Part shown: positions 12,771-23,259 of the stretch, piece by piece
How positions within the stretch are numbered: the stretch's first letter is position 1
How the letters are laid out: every line of letters starts with the position of its first letter
Source: Dermacentor variabilis
Taxonomy: Eukaryota > Arthropoda > Arachnida > Ixodida > Ixodidae
Length of the DNA: 64,000 nucleotides
Assembly: GCF_050947875.1 (NCBI RefSeq)
Contig: NC_134577.1
Location: forward strand, 68,928,639-68,992,638
Reading direction: 5' to 3'
Notes under the pieces: model-generated
Seen by the model: only the letters and a program-made list of their open reading frames with translations
What the model was told of the DNA's origin: nothing
Databases searched by the model: none
Made by a program: the position numbers and the translations under genes

Positions 12771-14338
12771 TTACCCCCCTCTAAAAAAGCATCGACCCGA
12801 AGCTGCGAACAAGCGAAAGTAACAAAGAAAAGCACTCGTAGCAAAGAAAACAACAAAATAAGGAAGTTCGTTAGCGTCCGTAAAAGGGTTTAAGGCGCAC
12901 CACGTGGACCACTTCAGATCGTCTGCGGCGCCGCTGTGAATGCGAAATGCCTTCTGGCACGACCTCATAGTCCAGTGCGCCAATACGTCGAACGACCTTG
13001 TAGAGTCCGAAATAGTGTCGCAATAGTTTCTCATTCAGTCCTCGTCGGCGTATCGGGGTCCATACCCAAACACGGTCGCCGGGCTGGTACTCGAAGAAGC
13101 GTCGTCGCAGGTTGTAGTGTCGGCTGTCGGTACGCTACTGGTTCTTGATCCGTAGGCGGGCGAGCTGTCGAGCTTCTTCGGCACGCTGGAGATAGGTAGT
13201 GACGTCAAGATTTTTCTCGTCAGTGACGTGCCGCAGCATGGCGTCGAGCGTCGTCGTCGGGTTCCTGCCGTAGACCAGCTTGAACGGCGTGATCTGTGTT
13301 GTTTCTTGCACCGCCATATTGTAAGCGAATGCTACGTACGGCAGGACGGCATCCCAGGTCTTGTGTTCGACGTCGAAGTACATCGCTAGCATGTCGGCGA
13401 GGGTCTTGTTCAGGTGCTCCGTGAGACCATTCGTCTGCGGATGGTAGGCAGTTGTCCTCCTGTGACTTGTCTGGCTCTATTGTAGAATGGCTTGCGTGAG
13501 CTCTGCTGTGAAAGCCATTCCTCTGTCGGTGATGTTGACTTCTGGGGCGCCATGTTGCAGCATGATGTTCTCGACGAAAAATTTCGCCACTTCGGCTGCA
13601 CTGCCTTTCGGTAGAGCTTTAGTTTCAGCGAAGCGGGTGAGATAGTCCGTCGCCACGACGATCCACTTATTCCCGGAAGTTGAAGTCGGAAACGGTCCCA
13701 ACAAGTCCATGCCGATCTGCTGAAAAGGTCGGTAAGGAGGCTTGATGGGCTGTAGTAATACCGCTGGCCTTGTCGGTGGTGTCTTGCGTCGCTGACAGTC
13801 TCGGCATGTCTTGACGTAAAGGGCGACATCGGCGGTTAGGTGCGGCCAGTAATGCCTTTCTTGTATCCTCGATAGCGTCCGGGAGAAACCGAGGTCCCCA
13901 GAGGTCGGATCGTCATGTAGGGCGTGCAGTACTTCTGGACGCAGTGCCGACGGAACAACAAGAAGGTAGCTGGCGCGGTCTGGTGAGGTGTTCTTCACGA
14001 GTACGTTGTATTGAAACGCGAACGAAGACAACCCACGCTTAAATGCCCTAGTGACGACGTCGGTGTGCCCTTCCAAATACTTGACTAGGGATTTTAGCTC
14101 CCGGTCCCCTCGTTGCCGTTCGGCGAAGTCTTCCGCGCTTATTATTTTAAGGAAGGCGTCGTCATCCTCATCAAGTTGCGTCGGCGGGTCAATGGGGGCG
14201 CTTGATAGGCAATCAGCATCTGAGTGTTTTCGTCCAGACTTGTTTGTTACAGTTATGTCGTATTCTTGTAGCTTGAGGCTCCACCGTGCCAGCCTTCCTG
14301 AAGGGTCCTCTTTAAGTTAGCTAACCAACACAACACAA
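12771..14338 (-). mobile_element. Gypsy pol 3' part (RNase H end, integrase) with large internal deletion
   Basis: Read on the minus strand from 14310 downward: end of RNase H (LARWSLKLQEYDI type, then KHSDADCL), a linker, the integrase zinc domain (about 13960-13790, with SGDLGF in place of the usual His-containing GHLGF, and CRDCQRRK intact), the integrase core (13720-13420, with ATDYLTRF and ITDRG), and a C-terminal tail to about 12890. A frameshift near 13440-13480 separates the core from the segment at 13392-13135. Everything between the primer-binding region (about 14320-14338) and mid RNase H is missing, so gag, protease and RT are deleted. It is a dead copy of the family also seen at 32205-35700. 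Confidence 0.82.
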
Positions 14339-14474
14339 TGTCACGTGGTAGTGACGTTAAAGAACACAGTAGCAGTACTGTGAAAGACAAAACTAGCTTT
14401 TATTGGGCGAACCTGTGCCCATAAAACTGGCTACAATTAAAGCACAACGATAGCGGCGAACACACTCGGCGATT
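14339..14474 (-). repeat. Truncated 5' LTR of the minus-strand Gypsy element
   Basis: About 136 bp matching the first part of the LTR at 12352 (TGTCACGTGGTAGTGACG, the AGAACACAGTAGCAGTACTG block, CAACGATAGCGGC). Similarity stops at about 14474, so the outer two thirds of the LTR are gone. Confidence 0.75.
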
Positions 14475-14941
14475 TCTGTTTTCTGATAGCAGCCAGCACA
14501 CTCCTCGATGCATGAAAATTTAATCTCCGGAATCGGAAGCGTCGGCTGTTCATATACGGCTATTCATATGCACACAACAGCGCAATCAGTTGTGCTCGAA
14601 CAAGTTTTAGAATACACCAATATTTGTGTCGCGCAAGTAATCTGATCACAGAAGGAAGGTGCAGCTAGAACATAGGCAAGAGAGATAACCAGCGAAACTT
14701 CCTATATATAAGGGAGCGCCTCCCGCTGAGGAATAAATATAAAATTTCCTTTAAGGAGATAGACCCGGTTACCAGGAACATAGGTACGTGCACGTCTCTT
14801 CCTTCTCCTGCTTTCAGTCTTTTCCTTCTCACCTTGAATTATTAGATGACTACACTAATGAACTTTTGGAGTGAGATGCCTGGACGAATGTTCGCAGAGT
14901 CGTAGACTACACACTTGCGATCATATGTTCAACTCGCGCAG
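14475..14941. other. PLSCR intron 1, 3' end
   Basis: Unassigned intronic sequence ending in the acceptor AACTCGCGCAG at 14941. No repeat or gene recognised. Confidence 0.5.
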
Positions 14942-15162
14942 TGCTCGTGCCGAACAGCACGCAGAGCGAGTACCTGGTGACGAACAGCATGGGCCAGTAT
15001 GTCTTCAAGGTGACCGAGGACTACAGCATCTTGTGGCAGGGCCTGTGCCTGGGCCCCAGGCGGCCCTTCCAGATGGGGCTGCACGACTCCAGCGATGCCG
15101 AAGTGTTGCGGCTTGTCCGGCCACTTCGATGTGATTCGTGTCTCTGTTTTTGCTGCCTCCAG
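14942..15162 (+). CDS. PLSCR: Phospholipid scramblase, middle coding exon
   Basis: The exon follows acceptor CGCAG at 14937-14941 and starts in phase 1, completing a Met codon with the last base of the exon at 102-336. The translation aligns throughout with the centre of the scramblase domain: SEYLVTNSMGQYVFKVTED, GLCLGPRRPFQM, then RLVRPLRCDSC and a Cys-rich run ending FCCLQ. In the family this Cys cluster is the palmitoylation site that anchors the protein in the plasma membrane. The natural end after CCLQ falls at 15162, where the downstream bases are GCACGT. This suggests a GC-AG intron with phase 0, which matches the phase-0 start of the next exon. The next GT (15167) would put the rest out of frame. 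Confidence 0.85.
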
Positions 15163-16169
15163 GCACGTATATATCGCCAGCGTAGCGTAAGGCTATAGTT
15201 CGGTTGTAGAAAGTGTGCATACTCCGTTCAGAAATGCGGAAACTTTGGGCCTTTCCGTCGCGTCCCCACGATGCTCTCTGGAGCTATCTGCACGTCGCAA
15301 CAAGAGCAACAATACGGATGTAATTATCCGAGACCACGGCTAAAGAATTGCACTAACTGGAGCGCTTGCGGTAGATCCATGGTTATTCATTCCAGAGGGC
15401 AGCGAGGCATGATGGTCGACAGGGGGTAAGGAGAGGAGGCGCAGTAATGCTGCAAACGGCCACGTCACGAAATGAGTAAAGAACAGCGTTGACACTCTTA
15501 GCTCACAGCTCTCATACATGGTGGGCATGTGCGAGAGGCAAAAGACAACGCAAGAAGGAAAGAAAACTACTACCTGATACCGCAGCCCTTGCGGGTAAGG
15601 TAGTAGGTAGTAGTAGTAGTAGTAGTACGGTATGGTACGGTAAGTTTACGTAATTTCCGGGCCGTACAACAACAAACCTCGCTAGCTTTATGGCCTACTC
15701 ATAGGAAGCTTTCGAAGACAGAAGCCGACTTCTCAAAGTGTTGTTCCCAAAACTTTGCAAAACCGGTGTTTCTTGACCTTTTTTACCTTTGTATCGCGGC
15801 TACCTGTCAGACGGCATATGTTTTGTCATTTCCAATGGAGCGTCCTCAAGCACGACAATATTTACCAGCACTGTGTAACAGGGCTCTGGGGACCGCTTTT
15901 CTACCGTCTCTGTAAATGATTTATCCACACTCGTAAAGAACTTACTTCCGTTATGCGTATGATAAACATATATGTTTTTTCTAAGTTCGCAGCCTTTGTG
16001 AGTGAATTTTACTTGGAAAAGAGGCATTCGCAGTTGCGATGAGTGCGTGTAAAACAAACTAGTGCAAAATGGCCGAAAGGCTTAAGTGATGTCACATACA
16101 GGCAATACAGATGAGTTGCATAATGTTGAAAAACAGCGCTAAAAACCTGCGCCAGACAAGAGAATCGAG
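15163..16169. other. PLSCR intron 2, 5' part
   Basis: Unassigned intronic sequence. The only structure seen is a short (GTA)n microsatellite at about 15598-15630 followed by GGTACGGTA-type repeats. Confidence 0.5.
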
Positions 16170-17525
16170 AATGGGATTGATTGATTGACTGAAAACATCT
16201 TTATTTGCAGGATATTCTTAGAACTCGTGGGTGGGCCGCCTAGTCCGGTAGCCCACTGGTTACTGCTGCAGCGCTGGCCATCCCCACCAGCCAGTGCTGA
16301 CGGTCAGGATCATCGCTGGGCAGACTAGCCTCCCACTGCTCTTTAGAGGGATTTGGAATGGGGTCAACTATGGGATGAAATTCGCAAGCCCACACCATGT
16401 GGTAGAGGTTAGCTACCTCTCCATAGTGTGGGCATCGCGGGGAGTATAGTGTAGGGTACCACTGGTGTAACTTAGCTGGCGTTGGGTATGTATTAGTTTG
16501 TAGTCTCCTAAGAGTGTTCTCTTCCAACTTATTGAGAGATTTATGTGGTGTTGGGTACTCCTTCCTGGCTGTTCTGTATGGTGCGAGATTGTCAGAGCAT
16601 ACACTGCTAAAGCAGTTAGGTCGCAGCACCCTTCACGGTCATCAGGGGGAGACACCCGGTATAGAAGAGCTCGGGCATGCCTGTGAGCGGCTTTGTTCCC
16701 TCTTGGTACTTACAGGTGACCGGGAAAGCGGATGACAGAGGCTTGGCTGGGTGGATGCGTAGTCAGCAATGACAACCCTCACCTTTGAGTTAATCCATTA
16801 TTGAAGTTGCGACGGGCGTTCTGGGAGTCAGTGACCACATCAGCGTTGAGAATAGATGCTACAGCTAATGAAATAGCTGCTTCCTCTGCGTGAGTGGGGT
16901 TGGATGCTTTCATCGAGGCGCAATTCGCCATCGATCCTGAAGGCGTTGAGACCACAATAGTCATCACTCTATTCGTTGGCCCTGCGGTGTCCACATAGAG
17001 GGTGTTAGGTTGCTCATCCCATTTCTTCTGCACGGCTTCCCCTCTTGCTTTTCTCCTTTCGATGTTGTATGCGGGATGTATGTTCAGCGGAATGGGGTAC
17101 ACGTTGATGCGTCTCCTCACATCACGCGGTACCTCTTCCCTTTGGTCTATCGCATAGGGCAGATTAAATTAATATGGATAGTTTCGAGCAGATCTGTACC
17201 TGGTGTTGTGAGTGCGAGCCTATTGAGCTGTGAGAGGCATTGTGCTTACCACATCTCTTTGAGGGTATTATGTACTCCTAGAGCCATGAGCTTTGCCGTT
17301 GGCATGGAGTTTGGCAGCCCCAGTGCCGTCTTGTAGGCCTTCCCGATCAGTGTCTCCAACTTTTCGGTTCCCGACTTGGAGAGGTTAAGGAATGCCGTCC
17401 CGTACATTATCCGAGAAATCACGAAAGCCTGCACTAAGCGGATGGCGTCCCTTTTCTTCATGCCATGGTGCTTATTTCTGATACGATGCATCATCCGGAG
17501 GATTTGCTCAGTAGATGTTGTAAGC
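16170..17525 (-). mobile_element. I-clade-like LINE, 5'-truncated (RT end, RNase H, zinc knuckle)
   Basis: Read on the minus strand: end of the RT and thumb region (17494-17246, RLVQAFVISRIMYG, then KAYKTALGLPNSMPT), then an RNase H domain (17120-16779, LYVDTAG, then ASNPTHAEEAAISLAVA, then VVTDSQNARRNF). Next comes a C-terminal segment (16629-16240) with CPHYGEVANLYHMVWAC, a zinc-knuckle-like motif whose second Cys is replaced by Tyr. An RNase H after the RT is typical of I/R1-type LINEs. The 3' end near 16170-16200 carries a GATT-rich tail. Stops split the three segments. Confidence 0.75.
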
Positions 17526-17867
17526 TAACAAGAAATTAGCATACTTCACAGACGTTTGCATATTTTGTAAGCAGCACTCAAATCAATTTCATGACCTATT
17601 TCTAAAAATGGCATTCTTGTTAGGTAGAAGGGAGGGAGCGGGGGAGGTATTGTCATCCGGCAGCAACTCCGCATTTCACTACTGTCCACAAGGGGAACTG
17701 ACGCTCGCGGCTCAATATCGCACCCCATATATGAAGAACAACAGGAACGCAGCGCGGAAGGAAGGGGGGGTGGCTTCGACTCCGCCAACAAGTGCGTAGT
17801 TTGCGAGGCCGCGGTCGGTCGCATGCGCCGTAGCTTGAAGTGGGCGCGCAGACGGCTCCTACGTTTG
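17526..17867. other. Unassigned intronic stretch
   Basis: G-rich and A/G-rich sequence between the I-clade LINE and the dispersed repeat at 17868. No gene recognised; it may be a more diverged part of that repeat, because a CCGGCAGC motif occurs at similar spacing in the copy near 53,860. Confidence 0.35.
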
Positions 17868-18160
17868 TGCGCGCTCTGCTATCGCCGTTCTTGCGTCGAA
17901 GCGATGTGGCGAAGGTCATTTCGGTCGCTGCTGCTGCCGCAGTTGCTCGCACCATCGTTCTGACAGCGAGTCTCCGCGCTCATCAACTGCAATGCGTTCG
18001 TGTTTGTTTGTGAGCGCTGAACACTATGCTTGTTATTTGTATTAGTAAACGAAAGTTTCCAAGTTGATACGGCCGTTAAAACTGCCATCGTTACTTCGTG
18101 GAGCTGCGTGGGAATTTCCTATCGCAATCGACGATTGGCCTTTCTCGCGAACCTGCGAAT
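17868..18160 (+). repeat. Dispersed repeat, copy 1 (partner at 53920-54205)
   Basis: Shares an ordered series of blocks with 53920-54205 in the same orientation: GAAGGTCA-TTCG, GCTGCTGCTGCCGC, TGACAGCGAGT-TCCGCG, then a TAGTAA-CGAA stretch, then TTAAC/ATAAAC and ACTTCGTG. Similarity is imperfect but collinear over about 290 bp. No coding domain is seen, and the origin is unknown. Confidence 0.5.
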
Positions 18161-18800
18161 GGTTTGGAAATTGCAGTTGTATAGAATGTGCTGTTTTATT
18201 CCTGTTTGTTCATATATGTTGGGATCCGTATTATCATTTTTAAGCGCTTTAGGGATTTTTAGAAATCACGCTTTAAAGATAACATCAATAGCCTTTGAGC
18301 TAGGTTATTCCGAAGCGGTCATAATTTGCACGTGAAATAAAAACGCATATTCAACGAATTCAAAAAATTGGCAGTTATCGTGGCAATTTCAATTTACGAA
18401 TTGTATCCAGATAGCTTGCCCGATATATCAGCTTGGAATGAATTTATAGAATGACACCAATTTGCAGATGTGCGTTATTACTATACCGCAAGGAAGGACG
18501 GCTGTTCCACTTACATATTTAACAGAACGAAGTTTTGTGCACTGAACACAGCCTTAAGTGGGACGCCCATGTATTTCGTCACATACGAATCATATATTGA
18601 AACTAGTGTCCCCCTGGATATTCATTCAAAGTGGTATGATACGTCTTGCAATGTCAGCGGCTGCAAATAGTAAATTCCAATGAGCCGTAATATAATTAAA
18701 ATGTGAATAAGTGATCCTTCCTTACACAGTTGAATAATTGTTTTCATTTCTCGTACATGTTCTCCTATTCGAATAATCCAGTTCAAAGACCATAATTAAC

Positions 18801-19038
18801 CCGCCGTGGTTGCTCAGTGGCTGTGGTGTTGGGCTGCTGAGCATGAGGTCGCGGCATCGAATCCCGGCCACGGCGGCCGCATTTCAATCGGAGCGAAATG
18901 CGAAAACACCCGTGTGCTTAGATTTAGGCGCGCGTTAAAGAACCCCAGGTGGTCGAAATTTCCAGAGTCTTCCACTATGGCGCGCCTCATAATCAGAAAG
19001 TGGTTTTGGCACGTAAAACCCCATAATTAAAAAAAATA
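18801..19038 (+). mobile_element. Ruka-type tRNA-derived SINE, full length
   Basis: Starts CCGCCGTGGTTGCTCAGTGG (A-box region), contains the B-box-like stretch ATCGAATCCCGG, then the conserved tail GTTAAAGAACCCCAGGTGGT, AGTGGTTTTGGCACGTAAAA and a short A-run. It is flanked by ACCATAATTA at both ends (about 18789 and 19037), a 10-bp target-site duplication. It lies in scramblase intron 2. Ruka SINEs are known from ixodid ticks. Confidence 0.9.
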
Positions 19039-19523
19039 CCATAATTATGCCAACTTCTCAAAATTTTAAAACTTGAAAACCATAACCCCGTGTATGTCTG
19101 TATATATACGCCTCTACCTTGAAACCAGTTTTTCCCGGACGCGTAAATAAAATTGATTATCATCGTGATTATCATCGTCATTCCTATTACTATACTAAGT
19201 AGCTAGGTAAGAAAGTATCATAGGAGCCCACTGAAGGTTTCAGCAGACCTAGCAAAATATCTGTAGATATTGCTTATCTATAATAAAGGATATTATTAGT
19301 AGTATTAGTATTATAGGACCTAGCAGAATTCTCGTTTAAAATTTAATGTGTTTGGCGTATAATGCCCAGAGTTTCCTACGTTTTGCTTATCATTTTCTTT
19401 TGTTCTTACCTATTTTTTTAGCTTTACTTTGGAAATATGCGTGCGCGGGCTCTTGCACATTAGGGTTGCTCTAAGGCATACTAAATAAATAATTACTCTT
19501 ATCATTCGCTTTCTTCTCTACAG
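19039..19523. other. PLSCR intron 2, 3' end
   Basis: AT-rich sequence ending in the pyrimidine-rich acceptor TTTCTTCTCTACAG at 19523. No other feature recognised. Confidence 0.5.
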
Positions 19524-19854
19524 AAAATGGACGTGCGGGATCCTTCAGGCGAAAGCGATCGGCTCCATCAGGATGCAGTGCGCCCTGCTGTGTCCGAATT
19601 TCTTAGTGCTGGACAGCGAGGACAACGCTGTCCTGCTGATTAAGGGGCCCTGCTGCACACGAGCCGTCTGTTGTGATACCGTGAAGTTCGATATCGTAAC
19701 CATGGACGGCGTCACGAAGATTGGCGCGATAACGAAGCTCTGGAGCGGATTGTGCAAGGAAGCGTTCAGCGTAGGCGACAGCTTCGCGCTCACCTTCCCC
19801 CTCGATTTGGACGTCAAGATGAAGGCCGTGCTTCTCGGTGCCGTCCTACTACTT
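19524..19854 (+). CDS. PLSCR: Phospholipid scramblase, C-terminal exon with apparent 1-base insertion
   Basis: The exon follows a strong acceptor (TCTCTACAG, 19515-19523) and ends at 19854 before the donor GTGAGT in phase 0. Read from its first base in phase 0, it gives KMDVRDPSGE, which fits directly after CCLQ of the previous exon. From 19555 on, only the next frame matches the family: AIGSIRMQ, then LCPNFLVLDSED, LLIKGPCCTRAVCCDTVKFD, KLWSGLCKEAF and FPLDLDVKMKAVLLGAVLLL. The two frames meet at GAAAGCG (19551-19557), so one extra A breaks the gene. The FPLDLDVKMK block precedes the single membrane-spanning helix, cut here by the intron. In the Ca2+-binding loop the first acidic position of the human protein is Val. 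Confidence 0.85.
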
Positions 19855-21314
19855 GTGAGTGGTTGGTTGATTGATTCTCCGATGTTGGGGCGTTGGAGCG
19901 CAAACAATTTAGACGACCTGGTGATTGTTGCTTGCACTGAGAGCTTAGTGCACGATCATTGTTGCATTCAGCCTCGATCCATACGCGACCACGGCTGCCG
20001 TGGAGTTGAACCGGCGATCCCGTGCACAGCAGTGGAACGCCACAGCCAGCGAGTGGCCGCGGCGGGTGACTGCAAGTGGACGGGAGCAAGCTCACACACA
20101 CTCCGACCATATCGTCAGATCTTGACAGTGGGCGAAAAAACACACACCCTAACAACACTGCTCGAGGAGGGCTAACCTTCAAGGGTCAACATTGTCCGTA
20201 GCTCACTTTTCTGAAAACAATGACTTTCGGGATGTTTGGAGAGAGCGTAGCACAGTTCGCGTCGGCTGGTCAGCGTTTCAGCACAGTGCCGAGCACTCGA
20301 CGCCCTGAGCCCGGTGTTAGGAACGCGTTCGGCCGTAGCTCGAGCGAAATCTCGCGGAAGTTCTTGTAATCTCCAAAAGTGAACGACCGAGAATGCCACC
20401 CCTGGAATCTTACATGCATTTCCGGGGTCACTATGGCTAGCTACTGCAATCATTTGCGAGTTCCCACTGAGCGCCTTTCCGCAAGGATCATTATTAGAGG
20501 TAGCTCTCTATCGCCAGTTCGTTGCCCACTAGGCTGATATACATACAGCATCCTTTTAGTGCGTTAAGATTAAGAGCGTCAACGTGGAAAATGTATGCGT
20601 GTGAAGTACGGGAAACTGGTCGTGGAGTAGAAGTAAAATATATATTGTGACAAGGTGTGAGGCGTTTATTCAGAAGGCTCTGCGCGAAAGCATTGAATGG
20701 GACGAGACCTCTAGGCTGAACATTGGACGTGCGGGGAACCAGTGTGCATCAAGCTACCATCCTTGTAGGCGTGCCCTCGCACCTTTTCCCTCTCACCTGC
20801 TGCATATGGAACATGACGGCGACATGGACGGAGAATATTGGCTTGCAGTGTCCGCATCATTGCTATCGCAACAAATCAGAAAGAAAAGTAAAGGTAGTAT
20901 CGTTTCACATAATTTTCCTAGATGTAAATGTGGCACTGCAATGCTAGGCACAATTTCGACATTTGTTGCGCATTTTAGCAAGGAACCTGTAGTCGTGACG
21001 GTGCTAGGGCGAACCGGGCGAGAAGATTATAGCAGTGACCAGGTTCGAATGTGAACGTCATGTGCTCTGGTGAGTGTCGGAGGCGCGGCAGACTGAAATG
21101 GAAAATTTCGCGGCAGTACGGAACGCTCTCTGTGTTTGAAGCGGCTGCGCCTCCGGCTGGCGGTGCTCCTCGTCGCGCCAGCGTTGGGGCTCTAGGTTGT
21201 GCAAGCACGTCCGTTTATTCAGTAATCCCCTCCCACCCCCCGGAGTGCTTAGCGTAATTTCTACTTTCCACAGAGCTTGAACATTCTTTATTGTTGTTTA
21301 TTATTTATAATAAA
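19855..21314. other. Unassigned stretch after PLSCR exon 3
   Basis: Begins with the donor of scramblase intron 3. Open frames such as 20647-21054 (135 residues) show no domain, no splice context and no repeat partner I could find. I searched for the short terminal scramblase exon (an Asp-Phe-Met start after an AG) and did not find it here. Confidence 0.4.
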
Positions 21315-21855
21315 CAACCGGGCTGCACCCTGACATTGCCTACAATGACATCGCTTCCTTTGAGGACAGCTATAATGGATACGGCTGTGATCGCAGGGAT
21401 AGAAGAGGCGGCGGTGTCGTTTTGGGAAATAAAGAAACAAACACTTCACACATCGTTAACACAAATTGTGATCTAACGGTTGTATGGGCCGTATATATGA
21501 GCAACTCTGCGAATTTCTTGATTAGTATTTGTTACGGCCCTCACGGCCCCACTCATTGCTTCACTAATGAACTCCAGTCTAGCATCGATGAAGAAACACA
21601 TTTCGACTAACTTCACTTTTCTTGGTTATTTAATTCTTCATCTAATTGACTGGCCGCAATGGTCTTCATCATGTATTTCCTCAACAGATTTCATGAAGCT
21701 GCCCATAGACTACAATGTATCCCCGTTTTTTCGTTAGCCGACTCGCGGGACTAACCTGTGAGACCACATTCACACGAACGCCCCAGAACCTACGAGGGAC
21801 GTTGCACGTCTCGACGGTTTTAGTGATCACAATTTACACCAAGTAACCATTAGAC
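21315..21855 (+). mobile_element. CR1-like LINE, endonuclease part (continues at 25186)
   Basis: Several frames together give a decayed endonuclease domain: a DRRDRRGGGVVLGNKE-like stretch near 21390, then a VVWAVYMS and ICYGPHGPTH stretch, then a degraded IDWPQWSSSC block near 21640, then a TRTPQNLR block and SDHNLHQVT near 21820. The same EN blocks occur in the LINE at 3120. The sequence breaks at about 21856 and the same element resumes at 25186 with the post-EN linker. Confidence 0.65.
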
Positions 21856-23259
21856 AGAGAGAGAAATTTATTTACAGAAAGGAATAGCGGTCGGCCTGAG
21901 CTATAACTAGCTCTGGCCTGCTCCTCTACAGTGGGGAAGAGGGACGGGGAGGGAAAGGGCTGATGAATGTTGATGGTACAAGGAAGAGATGCGTATATAC
22001 AAATTCACAGAGCTGTGCACTCTCTAAAGCCGTGCGTCCAGCCCAGTGGCTTGGAGAAAAGCTATAGCGGCTCTTGTTACCAGGGCTGCGCTGTTTGCAT
22101 TATGCTAAGGACCTAAAAGAAACTCGTCCGATAGCGGTCTGTCGTGGATCTTTGCAATGGAAGAGACAAGTTGCTGTCGTTCTTGCGCGTAGACGGGACA
22201 CACACAAAATATATGTTCAAGTGTTTCTGGCACCTCACAGCATTCACCGTTTTAGCTAGTATCACTGGCAGCTATCATATGTCTATAACGGTTTGTGAAT
22301 GCGACACCAAGGCGAATCCGGTACACCATGCTCGTGTGGCTTCTTTTGAGCTTGTGAGGCATACGAAATTTAATTTACTGGTCCCATTTGTGTAATAGCT
22401 TGTGTCGTCGATCTGGTTGGGTCCAGAGCTAAACGTAAAGTTGCGCTTTACACGTCGAATAGCGCGTTTGTGTCTGTACGTGAGAACGGAATGCGTACTT
22501 CACAAGCACTATAAAAAGCAATTTTCGCTTCTGCGTCTGCCTGTTCGTTCCCGATCAGGCCACACTGTGAGGGTACCCACCGAAAGGTGAAGTTGTGGCC
22601 ATTTATAGTTGCGTGGTCGAGGCGTTCTGTAATTTCTATAACCATGGAATAATACGGGCCCCGTCTGAGGACACAGTCAATCGTTTGAAGAGCTGGCTTG
22701 CAATCGCGGAATATCGTCCATGCGTGAGGAGTTTCCTCGGAGAGAAATCGAAGTGCCTCCCGGATAGCAACAAGTTCTGCGGCAGTTGATGTTGAGCTAT
22801 GGTCTAAATTAAAGCGCCGAGCGATGATCATATGTGGAGTCACGAAGGCTGTTGTGGAGGCATATGGTGTGACAGAGCCATCGGTACACACGTGTACAGT
22901 ACCTCCGTACTTTGCAGAAATGTGCCACAGGGTGAGTTGCCTGAGGCAAATAGATGCAAAGGATGACATTTTAGTAATTCCAGGCATCTGCAATGTAACG
23001 ACAGGTTTAGGCAGAACCCACGGGGGGTACTCTTGGAATACAGGCGGGAAAAAAATCTCGATGGCAAAACGCTTTGATGGCGCGATATAGTCCTTGAAAA
23101 GCTGGAACCAGGGTGGGTGGCAGAGAGCGATGACAGAGGATGGTGCCTGTGTCGGGTCAACACGAGAAGGTACATTCGAAGGGGCTCGCAGAGCAAGTAC
23201 ACCCGAATAGGACAAGCACGAGCCTCCGCCATTGTTCCATTGGTTGACGTGCATCGTGG
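21856..23259 (-). mobile_element. I-clade LINE 3' half with RNase H (inserted in the CR1-like LINE)
   Basis: On the minus strand, the long open frame below 23250 carries an RNase H domain: VCTDGSVTPYAS, then STAAELVAIREALRFLSEE, then FRDCKPALQTI, then FRWVPSQCGLIGNEQADAEA. The order Asp...Glu...Asp...Asp of RNase H is visible. The 3' UTR runs to about 21857. The rest of this LINE (RT) is at 24950-25185; the piece between is a Penelope-like element. AGAGAGAGAAA occurs at both outer junctions (about 21857 and 25174) and looks like its target-site duplication. Confidence 0.72.

Noticed and set aside
15598..15660. CRISPR-like array at the GTA/GGTACGGTA repeats
   Set aside because: It is a short microsatellite without spacers, in a eukaryotic intron.
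21680..21760. Terminal scramblase exon starting at a Phe-Met stretch after CAACAG
   Set aside because: The phase does not fit (GAT would need the G of the AG), and the surrounding sequence is the endonuclease part of a CR1-like LINE.
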